Shown here piece by piece: positions 43,739-56,577 of a stretch of 64,000 bases of DNA. The notes under the pieces were generated by a model. The model searched no databases. It was not told where the DNA came from and saw nothing but the letters and a program-made list of their open reading frames with translations. The stretch is taken from positions 25,084,162 to 25,148,161 of the forward strand of contig OU612067.1 of NCBI GenBank assembly GCA_914767715.1. Direction: 5' to 3'. How positions within the stretch are numbered: position 1 is the stretch's first letter; each line of letters opens with the position of its first letter. The DNA comes from Membranipora membranacea (lineage: Eukaryota; Bryozoa; Gymnolaemata; Cheilostomatida; Membraniporidae). Both the position numbers and the translations under genes were made by a program.

Positions 43739-46700
43739 CTACTTCTTCAGACTTTTCAGAGCTTTCAGTGGATTCAGAAGTTTCTTTCTGATGGCATCAG
43801 TTCCTCTCTGTGCTGTTTTATTCCCGATCTGATCGAGGGATAATTCTCGGGGATTATCAGTTAGTGTTGCTTTCACAAACCCTGAAGAAAAAAACAACAC
43901 TTAATCTCAATAAATATTTAAGACTTCTCTATCTCTCTCACACCAAAATACGCAGTATTCTGATGACAAGTACAAACTTAAAGCTAGATACACAGCAATG
44001 TCAATCACGTATTTTACATTTAAAGAGGTTGTTGGAGCTGATTAGAGCCAAGTTCAACAAGGTTCAATGAGCGGACAACTTCAAAAAAGCAGCTATCAAT
44101 AATTACCTCTCTCAATGGCCTGTTCAGCTGGTATTTTCTCCCATGTTATATTATGTATATACTCTCCTGTACTCTTGTCTATAATACCGGCAGCGACAGC
44201 CTCATGGAATAACAGCTTCTTCCTGTTTCTCTGATCGATGACGGCGTGTACTGAGTATGTCTTCAGTACTTCTTCCTGTACTGTGCCTATAGCATAGAAC
44301 AAAACAGACATCTAATACCAAGACATCACTGAGCTGTTAGGGATTACAACAGAACTTCTACTTCTGTCTCTGCGGCCCCAAATTTGTTTTCAAAAAGTTG
44401 TGCCGCTGAGATGAGGCTAAACTTATCCACTTATACTATTTTCAATAAGAGGATTAGGGCATGCAAATTGCTCAACTATATATGTCCGATAGTTGCGGAG
44501 CTGATCTCAGCTTTTTAGAATTTGATTTTGGATGGGATGCAGACATGCAATGTGAATTAATTCAAAGAGACTGCTGATAATCGCAGAATTTGAGCCTGTT
44601 TATCTGTAATAATGGGAGTGCATAGCTATGACATTGCAGCAAGGCTATGAGCTGGCTCTATGCTCTATCATAACTTACCCTTAGTCATTGCTAAATGTAA
44701 AACATTTTCCAAAACAATAATGATGTTGCACAATGATGCATATACAAAGCCATTCACATGGTTTATATGACTAAATTGTTTTGAAGAAGTCCTCCTTTCC
44801 AATGAAGGGTGTTTTATTTGAAATAGCTATGTCAACAGGGAAGTGAGTGCTAGCCATAGACAAGAGACATATCATTCTGACTGCATACCATATACACTAT
44901 AACCTATCTTTGGGCGGGTACAAACACGCGGGTGCAAACACACAGGTATCGGTTGCAACTTCAGCAAATCCTCAGTCATTATATACATAATCTATATGGG
45001 GTCACAGTTGACTTATATGTCAATAATTTGCCATTATGTAAATCATCCTACACTGTGAGGTCGTCGTTTATCGCAGTATTCATGTCCACATCGTTATTAT
45101 AGAACAAACATCTGAAGTTTCAACCGCGTAGTAAGTTCAGAATTTTATTACAAACTTGCTATTTCAAGGTTCGACTTTAAACTGCTATTCAAGTAGTATG
45201 AATTAACAGTTGCAGGAGAGTTTGTGTCGCACTAAGCCTGAAATAAAATCTCATCCACTTCAATCAACTTACCTGTAGCAGCGTTATCATACTCGATCTC
45301 TACAAGTTTCTGATCTACAGCGTCACCTATTAACATCTTAGTTTTAGCTTCGAGATCAGTGAACACTCCATGTACAGGGTCAAGTATATGTAGATCAGCG
45401 GCCTGATCTAAACTCAACATCTGTCCTGTCTGCGTGTTCATGGCAGCTGAAATAGAGAAATATTGTTATTTTGAATCTAAAATATTACAGTATAATGCCA
45501 TACTTTCAGATCTCATGTTTCCTAAACAAGCAGCATACCATCTCTAGTCTTCGGCTAATCAATCATGACATAATTGACCCAACAACAGTTTTCTTGACTG
45601 ATAATTATGGCAGTGTTAGGAGATGGGGTACATCCCTCAGTTAGTATCAACATCACTGCCCCAATTGAGCACTTACAGTCAGCCTTATATTTCCCGGCTT
45701 AATTTGCAACAGCATTTAATACATACAGAGTGTTTTTCTAATTTGTCTAAATCTTATACATGTCTAAGAAATCTTGTTGAAATAACAAATACACAAAAGC
45801 ACCCATATATCAAGATGACAGCTACCACAGGTATGGTTATGGTACACAAACCACATGATGAAAATGATTGGGACTGGCTACTGAACCATCCATAGGGAAA
45901 TGAGTAACCAATTGGCACCACAGCACAAGCTATAAACATATCACCAGCAAATCTGAGACAGTAAGATAGCTTAGAGTGGTTACTTTCACACAGTGAGTCT
46001 CACTTTGAAATGTGAGATTCAACAAGCCTAATGTCTATTTATTATGTTTACCTCTGACTGTGTATGGCATGGTTTCTCTTGTTGTTCGTATCGTCACAAT
46101 ACCCATAGATTTAACTTTCTCTTCTGACTTCTCAACCTTGGCTTGTCCCATCTGATAACAAAGTACAATACAGACAAGGTAAATTCACAGGTGATTTCAT
46201 TTATATCTACACTCAGGGCTAATGAAACATGCTGCTGACCAGAACCAAAATCATGACAAGGTCAAACAAAAACTCTATAGTTTAAATAGTTAGATAAATA
46301 AATACGTATTGATGGTGGGCGATAATGATCAATATCTGGGAATAGCTTCCTCTTTTTTTCGTGTGGGCACGACTACCAATAAGTTTAATCTTAAATCATA
46401 GATAGTGGTGTTAAATCACAGGTATGGTATTAAATTATTTTTGAATCACATATGATAGCAGGGAACTTGAGCGGGGATCTTGGATAGAGTGTGGGATGGG
46501 GGTAATTTCTTATCGTTGGAGTGTGGGGGTTATGTGTAGTCATTTTGATGATAGAAGGTTAGTTAATAGTATCTATAAGAAGATGTTCTTAATCTAAACA
46601 AAATATACAACATTTATATAAGATCACAATATCAACTGGCTTACTCTTTGCTGTAAACGAAAGAATAGAATACTATTTATACATTGTTATCGGTTGGTTA

Positions 46701-49700
46701 TTACAATTACATATATTCCATATTTGTTCTGGAGCAGATTAGGTCAGGGACTATTATCCAGAGTGGTGATAGCGATCTGATACTATGTCATACACCAATT
46801 AGTTTCTACTACAGAACGTTGCACCATATTCTGATAACGCATGACACAATAAACGAATCAAAACTATATGAAAGTGACAAGATGCTGGTTTCTGTTGCAT
46901 GTTTCCGGTTTATGTTACCAATTATCAAATTATCCTGCAGGTCATGTGACAAGATGGCCTACATCAAGTGTGATTCGGCTTGCATGGCTATTTAGTGAAT
47001 TCTGCTCTATCAAATAGAGCGTATCCAAATGCAGGAAAACAGGATCAAAATTGACACAGGTTTAGACAAACACGGAGTCAATACTGATGTTTTATACTGA
47101 TCTCAAGGTTTTACTATACGCCCTCTGTGAATAAAAAAACTCCACACCTTGCTTCTCAGTATAAGCTTTGATGTACTATTGTACACAACAGATTGGTGAA
47201 TATAACACAACAGACTACTAACCTTGATCCAGCCGTTATTCATAGCCTCCATCATACTTATATGCTGTTTGGTATCAGTGTTATAGTATACTCCCTGAGA
47301 TAGATCTAATATTCCCATATTTACAGCGTCCTGTAGCGATAGGACCTGCTCTGGCTCCTGTCCCGGATTACGTACAACTCCCACTATTACCATAGTCACT
47401 GTCTCTTCCACCTGTAAAACATAGTCAATGTTGAAGTTAAATAAATGTTGCTAGCAAAATGATGTACAAGGTGGAGGGTGGTGGTAGTAGAATTTCACAA
47501 ATGACCCACAAAACACAACTAGCACAAGGAAAAACTAAGTCACCTGACAGCGTATTGTGCATACAGATAAAACTAGCAACCCTGGTTTGTGAGAGCAAAT
47601 CCTTGTTTATAGGTTTATACCACATCCAAGTGGAGCTTGATACCAGAAGAACTTCAGAAGTTCAATTCAGTTCAAGACAAATTCTTTTTATTTAATCAAC
47701 ATTTTTAACTTTGAGTCACTGTTGTAACCATACACAATACTTACCTCAGTTTCTATAATCTCCTCAGTTTCAGTTAGCTGAGTTCTGGAGTATTCTACAG
47801 AACCTCCACTACCGCTACCAGTCTCCTCCTCATCTAGGGGTGGATCCATTATATCACTGCTGTCGGGGATGTCAAAGGATGAGGTGGAGGAGGAGTGAGT
47901 CGTAACTGAGCTCTCATACTCTATCACTTCTTCAACTAAACATAGCAAGTTATAAGTCAGTGGTAGTTATTATATTAGTCATATCGGGTTGTATTTTAAC
48001 TGTGCTGTTTTGCGTTGTTGTACGATGTTAGATGGGTACCACTTCACATTTGTTACAACCAAAGAGCTGCAATGATGTTAGTCAGAGCCCCTCAGCGCCC
48101 CTCCCCCCAGTCACATGTAAGGATGAGTCACAGACTGAAGCATGAGACGACATCAATGATTTTCCGGTGTTAGGTTTGCTCAACTAGATTAAAATTAGGA
48201 ATCTTTACATAATTAGATAACTCATCAAATTGACTTTTGAATATCTTTCTAATCCAATGGGATGTAAACATCAAGCCACCCAAGGTGCTGGGAGTTGCTT
48301 GAATGGTGATTACATTGTAATTGTACATTGTAATTCAAGTTGGTTAGTGCAGATATTCCCAGCTTTAAGTGATAATACATACCCCTTGTTATCTAGATTT
48401 GTTCTAACACTGATATTGTCAATGTGTGCCAGCTCTTATCAATCAAACCATGAGCTATTTCCAGTTGGCAATTTGAGCTATAGAAGTATTTGCTACCTGG
48501 TTTCTTTCTCTTGGTTTTAGTTCCAGTCTCAGGTGGTGTTAGTACAGCCCCTCCAGCTACAGTCAGATGTGACTCAGATACAGAGCTATACTCTGATGTC
48601 ATCTGCTCAGTAACAGGATCAGATATCTCCATGGTGAGAACATTAGTCTCTGTAGTCATAGAGTCACCAGAAACCTGTAAAAGTGAGAACCACAGTCAGT
48701 TTTAACTTCCTCTCTCATTCACCACACCTTAGCACTTCGAATTCAAGTAATATTTCTGTATAAAATTTGCATTTTTACTTGAACAATCTTCATGGCAACG
48801 AACTCCACTATTTCATCAGAACATGTATGTATTGGTGTCTGCTATCTGCTTACAACATAATCTATGTAAAGAACAATCAAGCAGCGGAGAATGAGAGAGA
48901 AACCATTTCGCTTTTTTCAACGAATGATTTCATTTTCAGACAAAATATATAGCTCGTTCTAATTTAACCTGACACTAGTAATCTCAATATGATTAAACCA
49001 CGGAAAGCATCATTGTATTCTAACCTATTCCATTAGATGTGTCTTATGTGTTGTAAAGTTTGAACTGTTAAAAAAAAGTTGTCAAAGGGGGATTCGTCCC
49101 ATTTATGTCAGGGAGACAACAACTCCAGTCAACAACATTATCAACTGATCGCCTTGGATTCCAGCCAAAATATGGGAAGCATTGTCTGTATACATGTACT
49201 CTAATCACAGTGTAACCGGTAATTGTTTGTATGGTGCTAGCTAAACTATGCATCAGCTGTGTGGAGAACTGCTGTGGGCTTTCGGTCTTCCACAACCCGC
49301 TAGTTTGGGACAATACTTGTTGGTGTCAAAACAACAGCCAAGGCAATACCAGTTATACACAGAATATACAGACAAGGCTCCCAGTGTTTGGCAACTGATA
49401 AAATTAGTCTTTGATATTTCCGTTGCATCCTAAATGTTCAGTTTTGGCAAAACCATCATATTTGGTGATGATAGAGAGATGAGAGTAGATACACAAGTGT
49501 GTGGGACCAAGACCAACCAAAAATACTGATGAGCACAGCACATATAGCTTATACATTGTTACAAATGTAACTACTACAATTACAAATTTCTAGGTCCTGC
49601 AATAATATTTTGATTTGGTCATTATTTAATACTCTGCCTGCCTGCTCGTAGTGGCAATCCACTATCAACCACAGCCTAATTACTGGCTTGGGACGTGGTT

Positions 49701-52014
49701 GAGAGCTCAGACTAGGTCAACTCCGACAGTTTGCTCACAGCACCACTCACCTCACTGTGTAGACTGGCACTGCTAGCCTGTGACTCTACAGTCCATGAGC
49801 CACTAGCAGGAGCAGCACTCTGTGTAGTAGGCACTGTCTGTCTGTTCCATAGACATCTCAGTTGGTATCTCAGTTTGACTAACAGACACTGAATAGAGAG
49901 TCAGAACATATCATTCACTGATATTATTTGATTGATATCCATCATGTACATTTTGAGTCTTATAGGACCAACAATGACCTGTATATTTAGGACTACAAAA
50001 TGCTGGCAAGAGCAGCGATTCAACCTCAGCATTAGTCAGGTCATATTACTGTTTAGTATTTGCCATAGACGAAACACACATCTGTTGTATGTTTTGTCGA
50101 TGGCATTTGCAGACAACATTCATCCTTGCAAGGTAGCAGGCACTAATCAAATACTTTTTGATTAAGCCGTATGAGAAAATTATGTTGGAAAAAATTAACA
50201 ACTATATTTATTTATCACCTCTTCTTCTATTGGCTAACCTAACCGTCAAGCTAGGCTAATTAACGTCGGGTAAATTTTGTTGCAAAGTTAGTTTCTCCAT
50301 AGAAAGTCAATTGAGTGGAATAGAGCCATACAAGCTGGGTACATAAGGAACTTACAGAACCGTTCAACCTCTGGGCTGACTTCTCTAGCCTCTTCTGTCC
50401 AAACACCAGAAGTGGATGTAACCTCAGTATCCTCGAGAGATTCTCTACTGGATGTGGACCTTCTCTTAAGGGAGGCTCTGTCAGGACTCTTCTTTTCTTT
50501 CTTTTGTTGATCTCCGCTCTTATCAGCTTGAGAAGAGGGCTTCTCCTGGACCTTGCTTTTAGGGCTCTTCGATCTGGTCTGCTGCTCTGTAGCCGCAACT
50601 GGTTCTGGTGCCTTCTTTGAAGCAACCTTCACAGCGCTCTCAACTTCTACTTGTTTTGGGGGATCACTTTTTTCTGACTTATTACCAGATGATGATTTTA
50701 CAGGACTCTTCTTCTCACTCACTGACTGATCTGTGTGCTGAGTTGACTCTTGTGTCTTGCGAGGAGGGCTCCTCCTGCTTTGCTGCTCTCCCCTCTGGAC
50801 CTGTGTGGATTCCTGAGAAAATGCCTCTGTGATCTCCATCTTTTCCTCAGTTGGAGTTGTACTCACAGCGGATGTTGAGTGACCAGACGACTTCGTTGGG
50901 CTCTTCTGTGCACTCTTACTGCTTGCTCTTGATTGAGAGGAAGTGGATTCTTGTGACAGGGTGACAGTTTCTTCTCCCTTCATCTGTTCCTTTTTCTCAG
51001 CTTTAGCCTGTTTGACAGGCTTCACGGGGGTAGGGCTCTTCTGTTTCTGCGATTGCTCCCCCTGATCAGCTTCCAGAGTTGGACTACTCTTTGTTTGTGC
51101 TTTTAGTGTAGCTGGTGCTGATTTAGTTGGCGCATCTCGACTGACTTGGGTTACACTTTCTTTGATAGGTGATGACGACTTACCAGCACTTTGAGATACT
51201 GTTTTAGTCACTTTTTCAGATTGAGCGGGTACTTTTTGTTTTACTGATTGAACCTCAGCTGATGGACTGCTGTTCACTTTCACTTGTTCACCCTTGGTTG
51301 TCTGCGCAACTACTGGTGACATTTTGGCTCCAGCACCCTGAACCTTAGAGCCAGTATCCGTTTGAACTTTAGCAGGTGATTTGGCAACAGGTTGACGTAG
51401 AGGGTCAACTGTCTTCTTGGTGGGAGTGGCTTTACTCCTTGCAGGCTCAGTGTCAGACTTCGTAGGTTTTGGAGTGATAGGGGCCTTCTGAACTCTCTCT
51501 ATGGGCTTGGCAGCCAACTCCTTGCTGCGAGCTTGGTCAGTAGAGTCTAAAAATCAGTACAACAGAAGTTATGTTGGTCCTGATGGTTACCATTGCCAGT
51601 TTAGTTGTGTTGCCTGGTTAGAGTAGCATTGTGCACTGCAGTTGTCTAATGCATCAAAATGCAGTCAATTGTGTAATACTGGCAGTCTACAGCTCTTGGG
51701 CATGGAGTGGGAGGGCTTTAGGAATCTTGCTCTGTAATGGTCATTTCCTATTTGGATTACTCGCAGCGTAGGGAAAGGGTGAAAATAGAGAAATCGGAAT
51801 GGTTCATTTCAGAAAATTCTTGCAGCAGGAAGTAATAACATGCCAATATCTTTGGCTTTGCTGGAAAGGGTGAAACCAATAACGAAAACCAACCCATCAA
51901 AACCAAGGAAAGGATAGTAAGAATTATAAATCAGTACTTACACAAACTTTTGCAGCCACAACAAAACAAAGATGGTAGAATTGCACTCCGTTTGCGACGA
52001 CTATGAGGCGCCAT
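43739..52014 (-). CDS. Plectin-repeat protein with Cys-cluster N-terminus, copy 2 (exon 3 frameshift)
   Basis: Exons are 51942-52014, 50356-51546, 49751-49888, 48497-48674, 47745-47935, 47223-47411, 46052-46151, 45273-45446, 44107-44286 and 43739-43881. Exon 2 is a complete 1191-nt exon encoding a Lys/Ser/Pro/Thr-rich, presumably disordered region of about 400 residues after the Cys-cluster start (LFCCGCKSL). Exon 3 is 138 nt against 155 nt in copy 1, a net loss of 17 where 22 bases are replaced by TCTGT. This shifts the frame and gives a TAG within about 15 codons, before the plectin repeats. With exon 3 as in copy 1 all ten exons fit to 857 aa. Exons 4-10 are open and nearly the same as copy 1. 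As it stands the product would be the disordered N-terminal part alone, unless exon 3 is skipped or the deletion is an assembly error. Confidence 0.78.
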
Positions 52015-53089
52015 GGTCACAATAAAAGCTAGAAGAGGTGTGAGTGCTGCACTCACGCTAAAACACTCAGTAGGTGAACAACAGCTGTAGCTACAGTGTG
52101 TGGTGTATATTTATAGTGTAGCAGGAAGACTAGGCATCTGATAGTTATCAAGCAGTCACTGGTCAGCAGTACGCGAGGGCTGACAGTGCCATGGGTTATA
52201 TACTCCATTATTGCAGCTAAATTGAATCACATCTTATGGAAGTCTTGCACTTATTTGAAGGAATTAAGGCAGTAAAAGGCTGCTAATAAGCTTAGCTATA
52301 AAGGCAGTTACAGGTCCTGGCTAAAGAAAGCATCAGTAATTTGTCATCTACGATTAAATTCATTGTTACTGTCACATGCAAATCGTATTTGTAAGGTTGA
52401 ACCAAATTATACAAGGTTCACTAGTAGTGTAAAGGTGTGAGGTTTTAGTCTTAAATAAGCCAAGCAAGCTGGGACAATAAGTCAGCCGGCCACACTGATG
52501 TAAACAAGTTGGGTGCTCATCAAAATCAAAAGAAGCTACATAGTGAGTGCAGTGGGCCGGTAAAGGTTGTTTTATTGGTACAAGCCTACTCATCTCTTTG
52601 TTATTGCAATCATACTAGACTATTGGTTACGATAATAAGACTGGCTTTACTGAAGGGATGTGAACTTCCTGCCTGATTAGGACCAGTAAAGGATTATTTT
52701 GGCTCTAATTAGCTTATTAGCTGACCCATAGGTGTAGGCAGTTATTTGATAGCATGTTTGATTTGGGTGTCAAGTTGTTTATGACAGGGTATCACAATGA
52801 TCAACAGTTGTGATGTGTTTCTACTGGCCTAGTGTAAATTTTACCGGTATAGTTGTACATTTTCGTAGGTTTTATTTCACAGCTGAACACATGAGATATT
52901 ACTCAAGATTTCATCACAGAGATCCATGAATTTAGAGACTTACAATCAGTTCTCTCACAACATAATCAACATAAGCCTCGGACCACACATACAAAGTTTG
53001 AGTGAAACAATCATTTACTCTCCGTAAATTCAACTTGATAACACACAGTTTTCAGTCAGTGAGTTTGGCATCATTAGGTAATGATAGGA
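52015..53089. other. Intergenic between plectin-repeat copy 2 and RPL4 copy 2
   Basis: Nearly identical to 18263-19336. No gene or RNA was recognised. Confidence 0.45.
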
Positions 53090-56000
53090 TTACTTCTTGC
53101 CTTTAGCTGGTGCTTTGGTAGCCTTAGCTGCAGCCTTGGCTGGTGCTTTCTTGGTGGCTGGTTTGCCTTTACCAGCTGGGGCAGCCTTCTTAGGTCTTGG
53201 GTCCTCAGGTGCTGGGAGCTGAAACAAAACAAGTATCTGTCACATCTGCAATTACCAAGTTTACTCCCTGAGGATAATAGATATACATTAATCATCAGAT
53301 AATACTTTCATCCCGTTTTCAGTAACACAGACCAAGTATATGACTATCATCATGTTCTTACTTCAAAACAAGTGTTAGTTCAATTATCAATATTCTGACC
53401 AAGCCCATCTCACATTACTCTATACCGCATGATCACACATTCTGAATTGTTTTGGCTTTTCTTGCAAGCTTATGATGCACCGACATAAACATTTATTCTA
53501 TGGATGCAATAGCATTCTTTTCACATCCTATAAAAAACACAATGAATGTTATCGGATATCACAATCAATGGCTTGCTTTTAATTAACCAAAGGACCATAC
53601 ACAACAGGAGATTCTATTTTTAATCCCATGGCTTGCTTTAAAACACAGCAAAAGTTTATACAGCCGAGATACAGTGTGGTAGTGCTTACCCCTCTCCTCT
53701 TAGCAATAGCAGCTTGTCTCTTGTAAGTGTTGAGTTTAGTCTCAAGGATAGCTGTACGTCTGGTGACATCACTGTATGGGTTGAGTCTTGTCATGATAGC
53801 CTGGTTCTTAAGTGGGTTCTTCTTGATAATCTTCCTCAGACCGTGAGTCTTGGGACGACGGATAGAATTCTGGATCTCGTCAGATTTAAGAATACGGCCA
53901 AGATCACTGTTAGTCATGGTCAACTGTGGCAAGCTACAAACATACAGGATACAGTACAGCTATCGCTTACAGAACGATAGAGCTCAATTTTGTTTAAGAC
54001 TAAATTTTAAGTGAGCGCATCAGAAAAGGTAATCATCCAGTATTCAGAAACACGGACCAGGTTATCATCATTTCGCTCAACTATGTTGACTAGGTTGTAT
54101 ACTAAATAAATGTACCAGTTGATTTAATCCAGACAACTTCAATATAAATCACATAACTGAAGTATTACTTACTTGTAGTTAGATTTAATCTGGCTTGGTT
54201 TAGTCCATGTTCCATATAGGGCATCAAGCTGTTTGAAGGCAGACTCGGTCCAGATACAGAAGCGACCAACGTGACCTCCGGGAGCCAAACGCAGGATGTT
54301 AAGTCTGTTTACACAGATGGTGTTAACTCCGGGGATCTTACGGAGAGCTTTTACTACCCCGTTATCTTTGTTGTAGACCACAAGTGGGCCAAGTCTCTGT
54401 GTTCGGCGTCTGTTCCTCATCTTACCTCTACCAGCTCTGAGAGCCTTGGACTTGTATACCTGTTAACATGGTAATAAAGCAGATGTACATTAGATCTGGA
54501 AATTCATCAATGCAATTAAGTGACTCAGAAATTGTTTGTAGGAGCACTTCAGAAAAGTCAATCATCCAGCTTTCAGAAACACGGACCAGATTATCATCAC
54601 AACTCTCCTCAAGACAACATGTACATCTCATTAAACCTTATAAATTTTTTTATCAATGCATGCATATCAGCAAGGTGGAGCAGATACATCAGTACTACTG
54701 GCACTGTATTTGAATTCACATGTTGAGAGCATATCACCGACAGGATAGGGTTACACTGATAGAAAACAAAAAATTCTCTCAGCTTGCGATTGATACTTAG
54801 TTATGTCAACACTTAAACCAACTTATAACTTCCTGAGCAAACACAGCGTCTGAATTACAGTTACACTCGGGGCATATAATTGATGCTTACCTTATCGATA
54901 TCAGCCCATGCTCCAACCTTTCTTAAAAGAGTGACTGCCTCCTTGGTCTTCTTGAATTCCTCGACCTTATCAGACACAACAAGAGGTACCTCTGGGATTC
55001 CTTCAATTCTGTGTCCCTTAGCCATAACGAGGGCTGGTACACCTAATCAACACAAAAATCGACATTTTATTTACGTTCCAAGGTTACTTTATTGTAGCAG
55101 ATTCGGTAAATTTGAAGGAGCACTTCAGAAAAGGTAATCATCCAGTTTTTCAGAAACACGGACCAGATTATCATCACTACGCTCCTTTAGGCAACAAGTA
55201 TATACAATCAACATAGAAAAATGTTGATACAACTTACTTTTTTTTTAATTTTAACCACTACAACTTACTCCTATGAAATATGTCAAGCCAAGCTTGAAAT
55301 TTGAGGGCCAACACTTATAATTAAGTGGTGTTACGATTTATTGTAGCCTTACCAGTAGCGGCGATACAGCTGGTCATGGCAAACCTCTTCTGTGTGACAT
55401 TGACCTTTCTGTGCCATCTTCTCCATGTCTTGGTAGGAGCGAACATACGTCCACCTCTGCACATGTTACCGAAGGCTCCCTGTCCGGATCTGTGGGTACC
55501 ACCTCCACGTACACGAGGAATACGAGCAACAGCACGTCCAGTACCCCATGATTCAGCACTAGTCTGGTGTCCTGATAAAAGTCCAAGTCAAATTGGCATT
55601 TAGTTTATGTTCAACAAAGACATCTCGTTTTACGAGACACTGCGAATTTTAAGGAGTTCTTCAGAAAAGGTAATCATCCAGTATTCAGAAACACGGACCA
55701 GATTATCATCACAACTCTCCCCAGGGCAATATGTATACATATCATTCAAACTTAATTACCAAATACATTTGACCAATGCATGCATACACACCCTCAATTA
55801 TTCTACCAACTCACCAGCGCCCTTTGAAACAGCGAATGGTTGTCTGCTGTTCTTTCTGACGTTGGTGTGAACAAACTGTACTACATCAGGTCTGACTGGA
55901 GCTCTGAAAACAGCGGGCAGCTGAACTGTAGTGTTTGTTGCCTCATTCTTCTCACTGTACACTGATACCATAGGCCGCGCAGCCTGAAAATATATCAAGT

Positions 56001-56213
56001 GTTATCATTTTCAATGAAATCAAATGAATGAAAAAAATGTATGTATGATGTATTATTGTTGCCTAATGCAGCATCTCGTCAATTTACAATAAAAATCCTC
56101 AATACTGCAGTGAAACATCGATATGTATCATTTCAATGACACACAGTGTGATTGCTATCTTTCACAGTGAATAACTTTTGAGCATGCCGTCTTTATTGTA
56201 AAATACATACCAT
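53090..56213 (-). CDS. RPL4: Ribosomal protein L4 (uL4), copy 2
   Basis: Exons 56211-56213 (ATG only), 55815-55983, 55353-55571, 54891-55042, 54173-54459, 53690-53933 and 53090-53218, every one shifted 33753 bp from copy 1 and fully open (400 aa). It keeps the conserved Arg residues in VRPD (exon 2) and HRIEG (exon 4) that copy 1 has lost. In exon 5, though, it reads KALRKIPG where copy 1 has the widely conserved KAFRNIPG. So neither copy is simply the ancestral one. The same intronic snoRNA set is present. Confidence 0.97.
53293..53358 (-). ncRNA. U18-like C/D snoRNA, divergent, RPL4 copy 2 intron 6
   Basis: Same sequence as 19540-19605: C box ATGATGA, guide TTGGTCTGTGTTA, D' and D boxes CTGA. 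The ends are approximate. Confidence 0.55.
54013..54078 (-). ncRNA. SNORD18: U18 (SNORD18) C/D snoRNA, RPL4 copy 2 intron 5
   Basis: Counterpart of 20260-20325 with stem GAGCG/CGCTC, C, D' and D boxes and the 28S guide unchanged. Confidence 0.87.
54541..54608 (-). ncRNA. SNORD18: U18 (SNORD18) C/D snoRNA, RPL4 copy 2 intron 4
   Basis: Counterpart of 20788-20855. One base differs between the D' and C' boxes (CTGAAAGCTGG against CTGAAAACTGG), outside the guide. Confidence 0.87.
55115..55187 (-). ncRNA. SNORD18: U18 (SNORD18) C/D snoRNA, RPL4 copy 2 intron 3
   Basis: Counterpart of 21362-21434 with the seven-base terminal stem and all boxes kept. Confidence 0.87.
55653..55720 (-). ncRNA. SNORD18: U18 (SNORD18) C/D snoRNA, RPL4 copy 2 intron 2
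   Basis: Counterpart of 21900-21967 with boxes and guide unchanged. Confidence 0.86.
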
Positions 56214-56255
56214 TTTTGGGGACAATTGGGAGGGCACTCCTAAAATGCGTGTGCT

Positions 56256-56313
56256 AAGATGGCTGCAGCGTGTTAAAAAGGAAGGACCACAAGTCCAAGC
56301 GGAAACTATATAA
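56256..56313 (-). promoter_or_regulatory. RPL4 core promoter, copy 2
   Basis: It has the same TTATATAG box (56313-56306), CCTTCCTTTTT tract and GCCATCTT as copy 1. Substitutions just upstream (for example GTTAACG against GTTAAAG near 56320) leave these elements untouched. Confidence 0.55.
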
Positions 56314-56463
56314 GATGTTAACGTGTGGTGTCACGTGGCCTAAGTTTTCTTATGAATACTCATGAAAGCATAACTCCCACACTTTGCTACAAAATTAATA
56401 AACCAATACAGTGAGGGTAAATAACTCCTATAAATAGGGAAACCTTGGTTGTCTCCGCGCTCA

Positions 56464-56496
56464 GAGCAGGGAGGGTTTATTCCACCCTCCCTGCTC
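56464..56496. repeat. Perfect 13-bp-stem hairpin, copy 2
   Basis: Identical to the hairpin at 22711-22743 and in the same position between RPL4 and the dystroglycan-like gene. Confidence 0.75.
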
Positions 56497-56577
56497 AGAC
56501 CAAGCGAGGGTTTGGTAGGTATGTAAGTGTGTAGTTTTCATGGATTGATAGTAGTCATTCAACGTGAGCTGATTTCC

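Noticed and set aside
49248-49433. Plus-strand 61-aa ORF in the plectin-gene intron of block 2
   Set aside because: It is interrupted by the 642-bp insertion in block 1, has a stop immediately upstream, and I recognise no family; probably chance.
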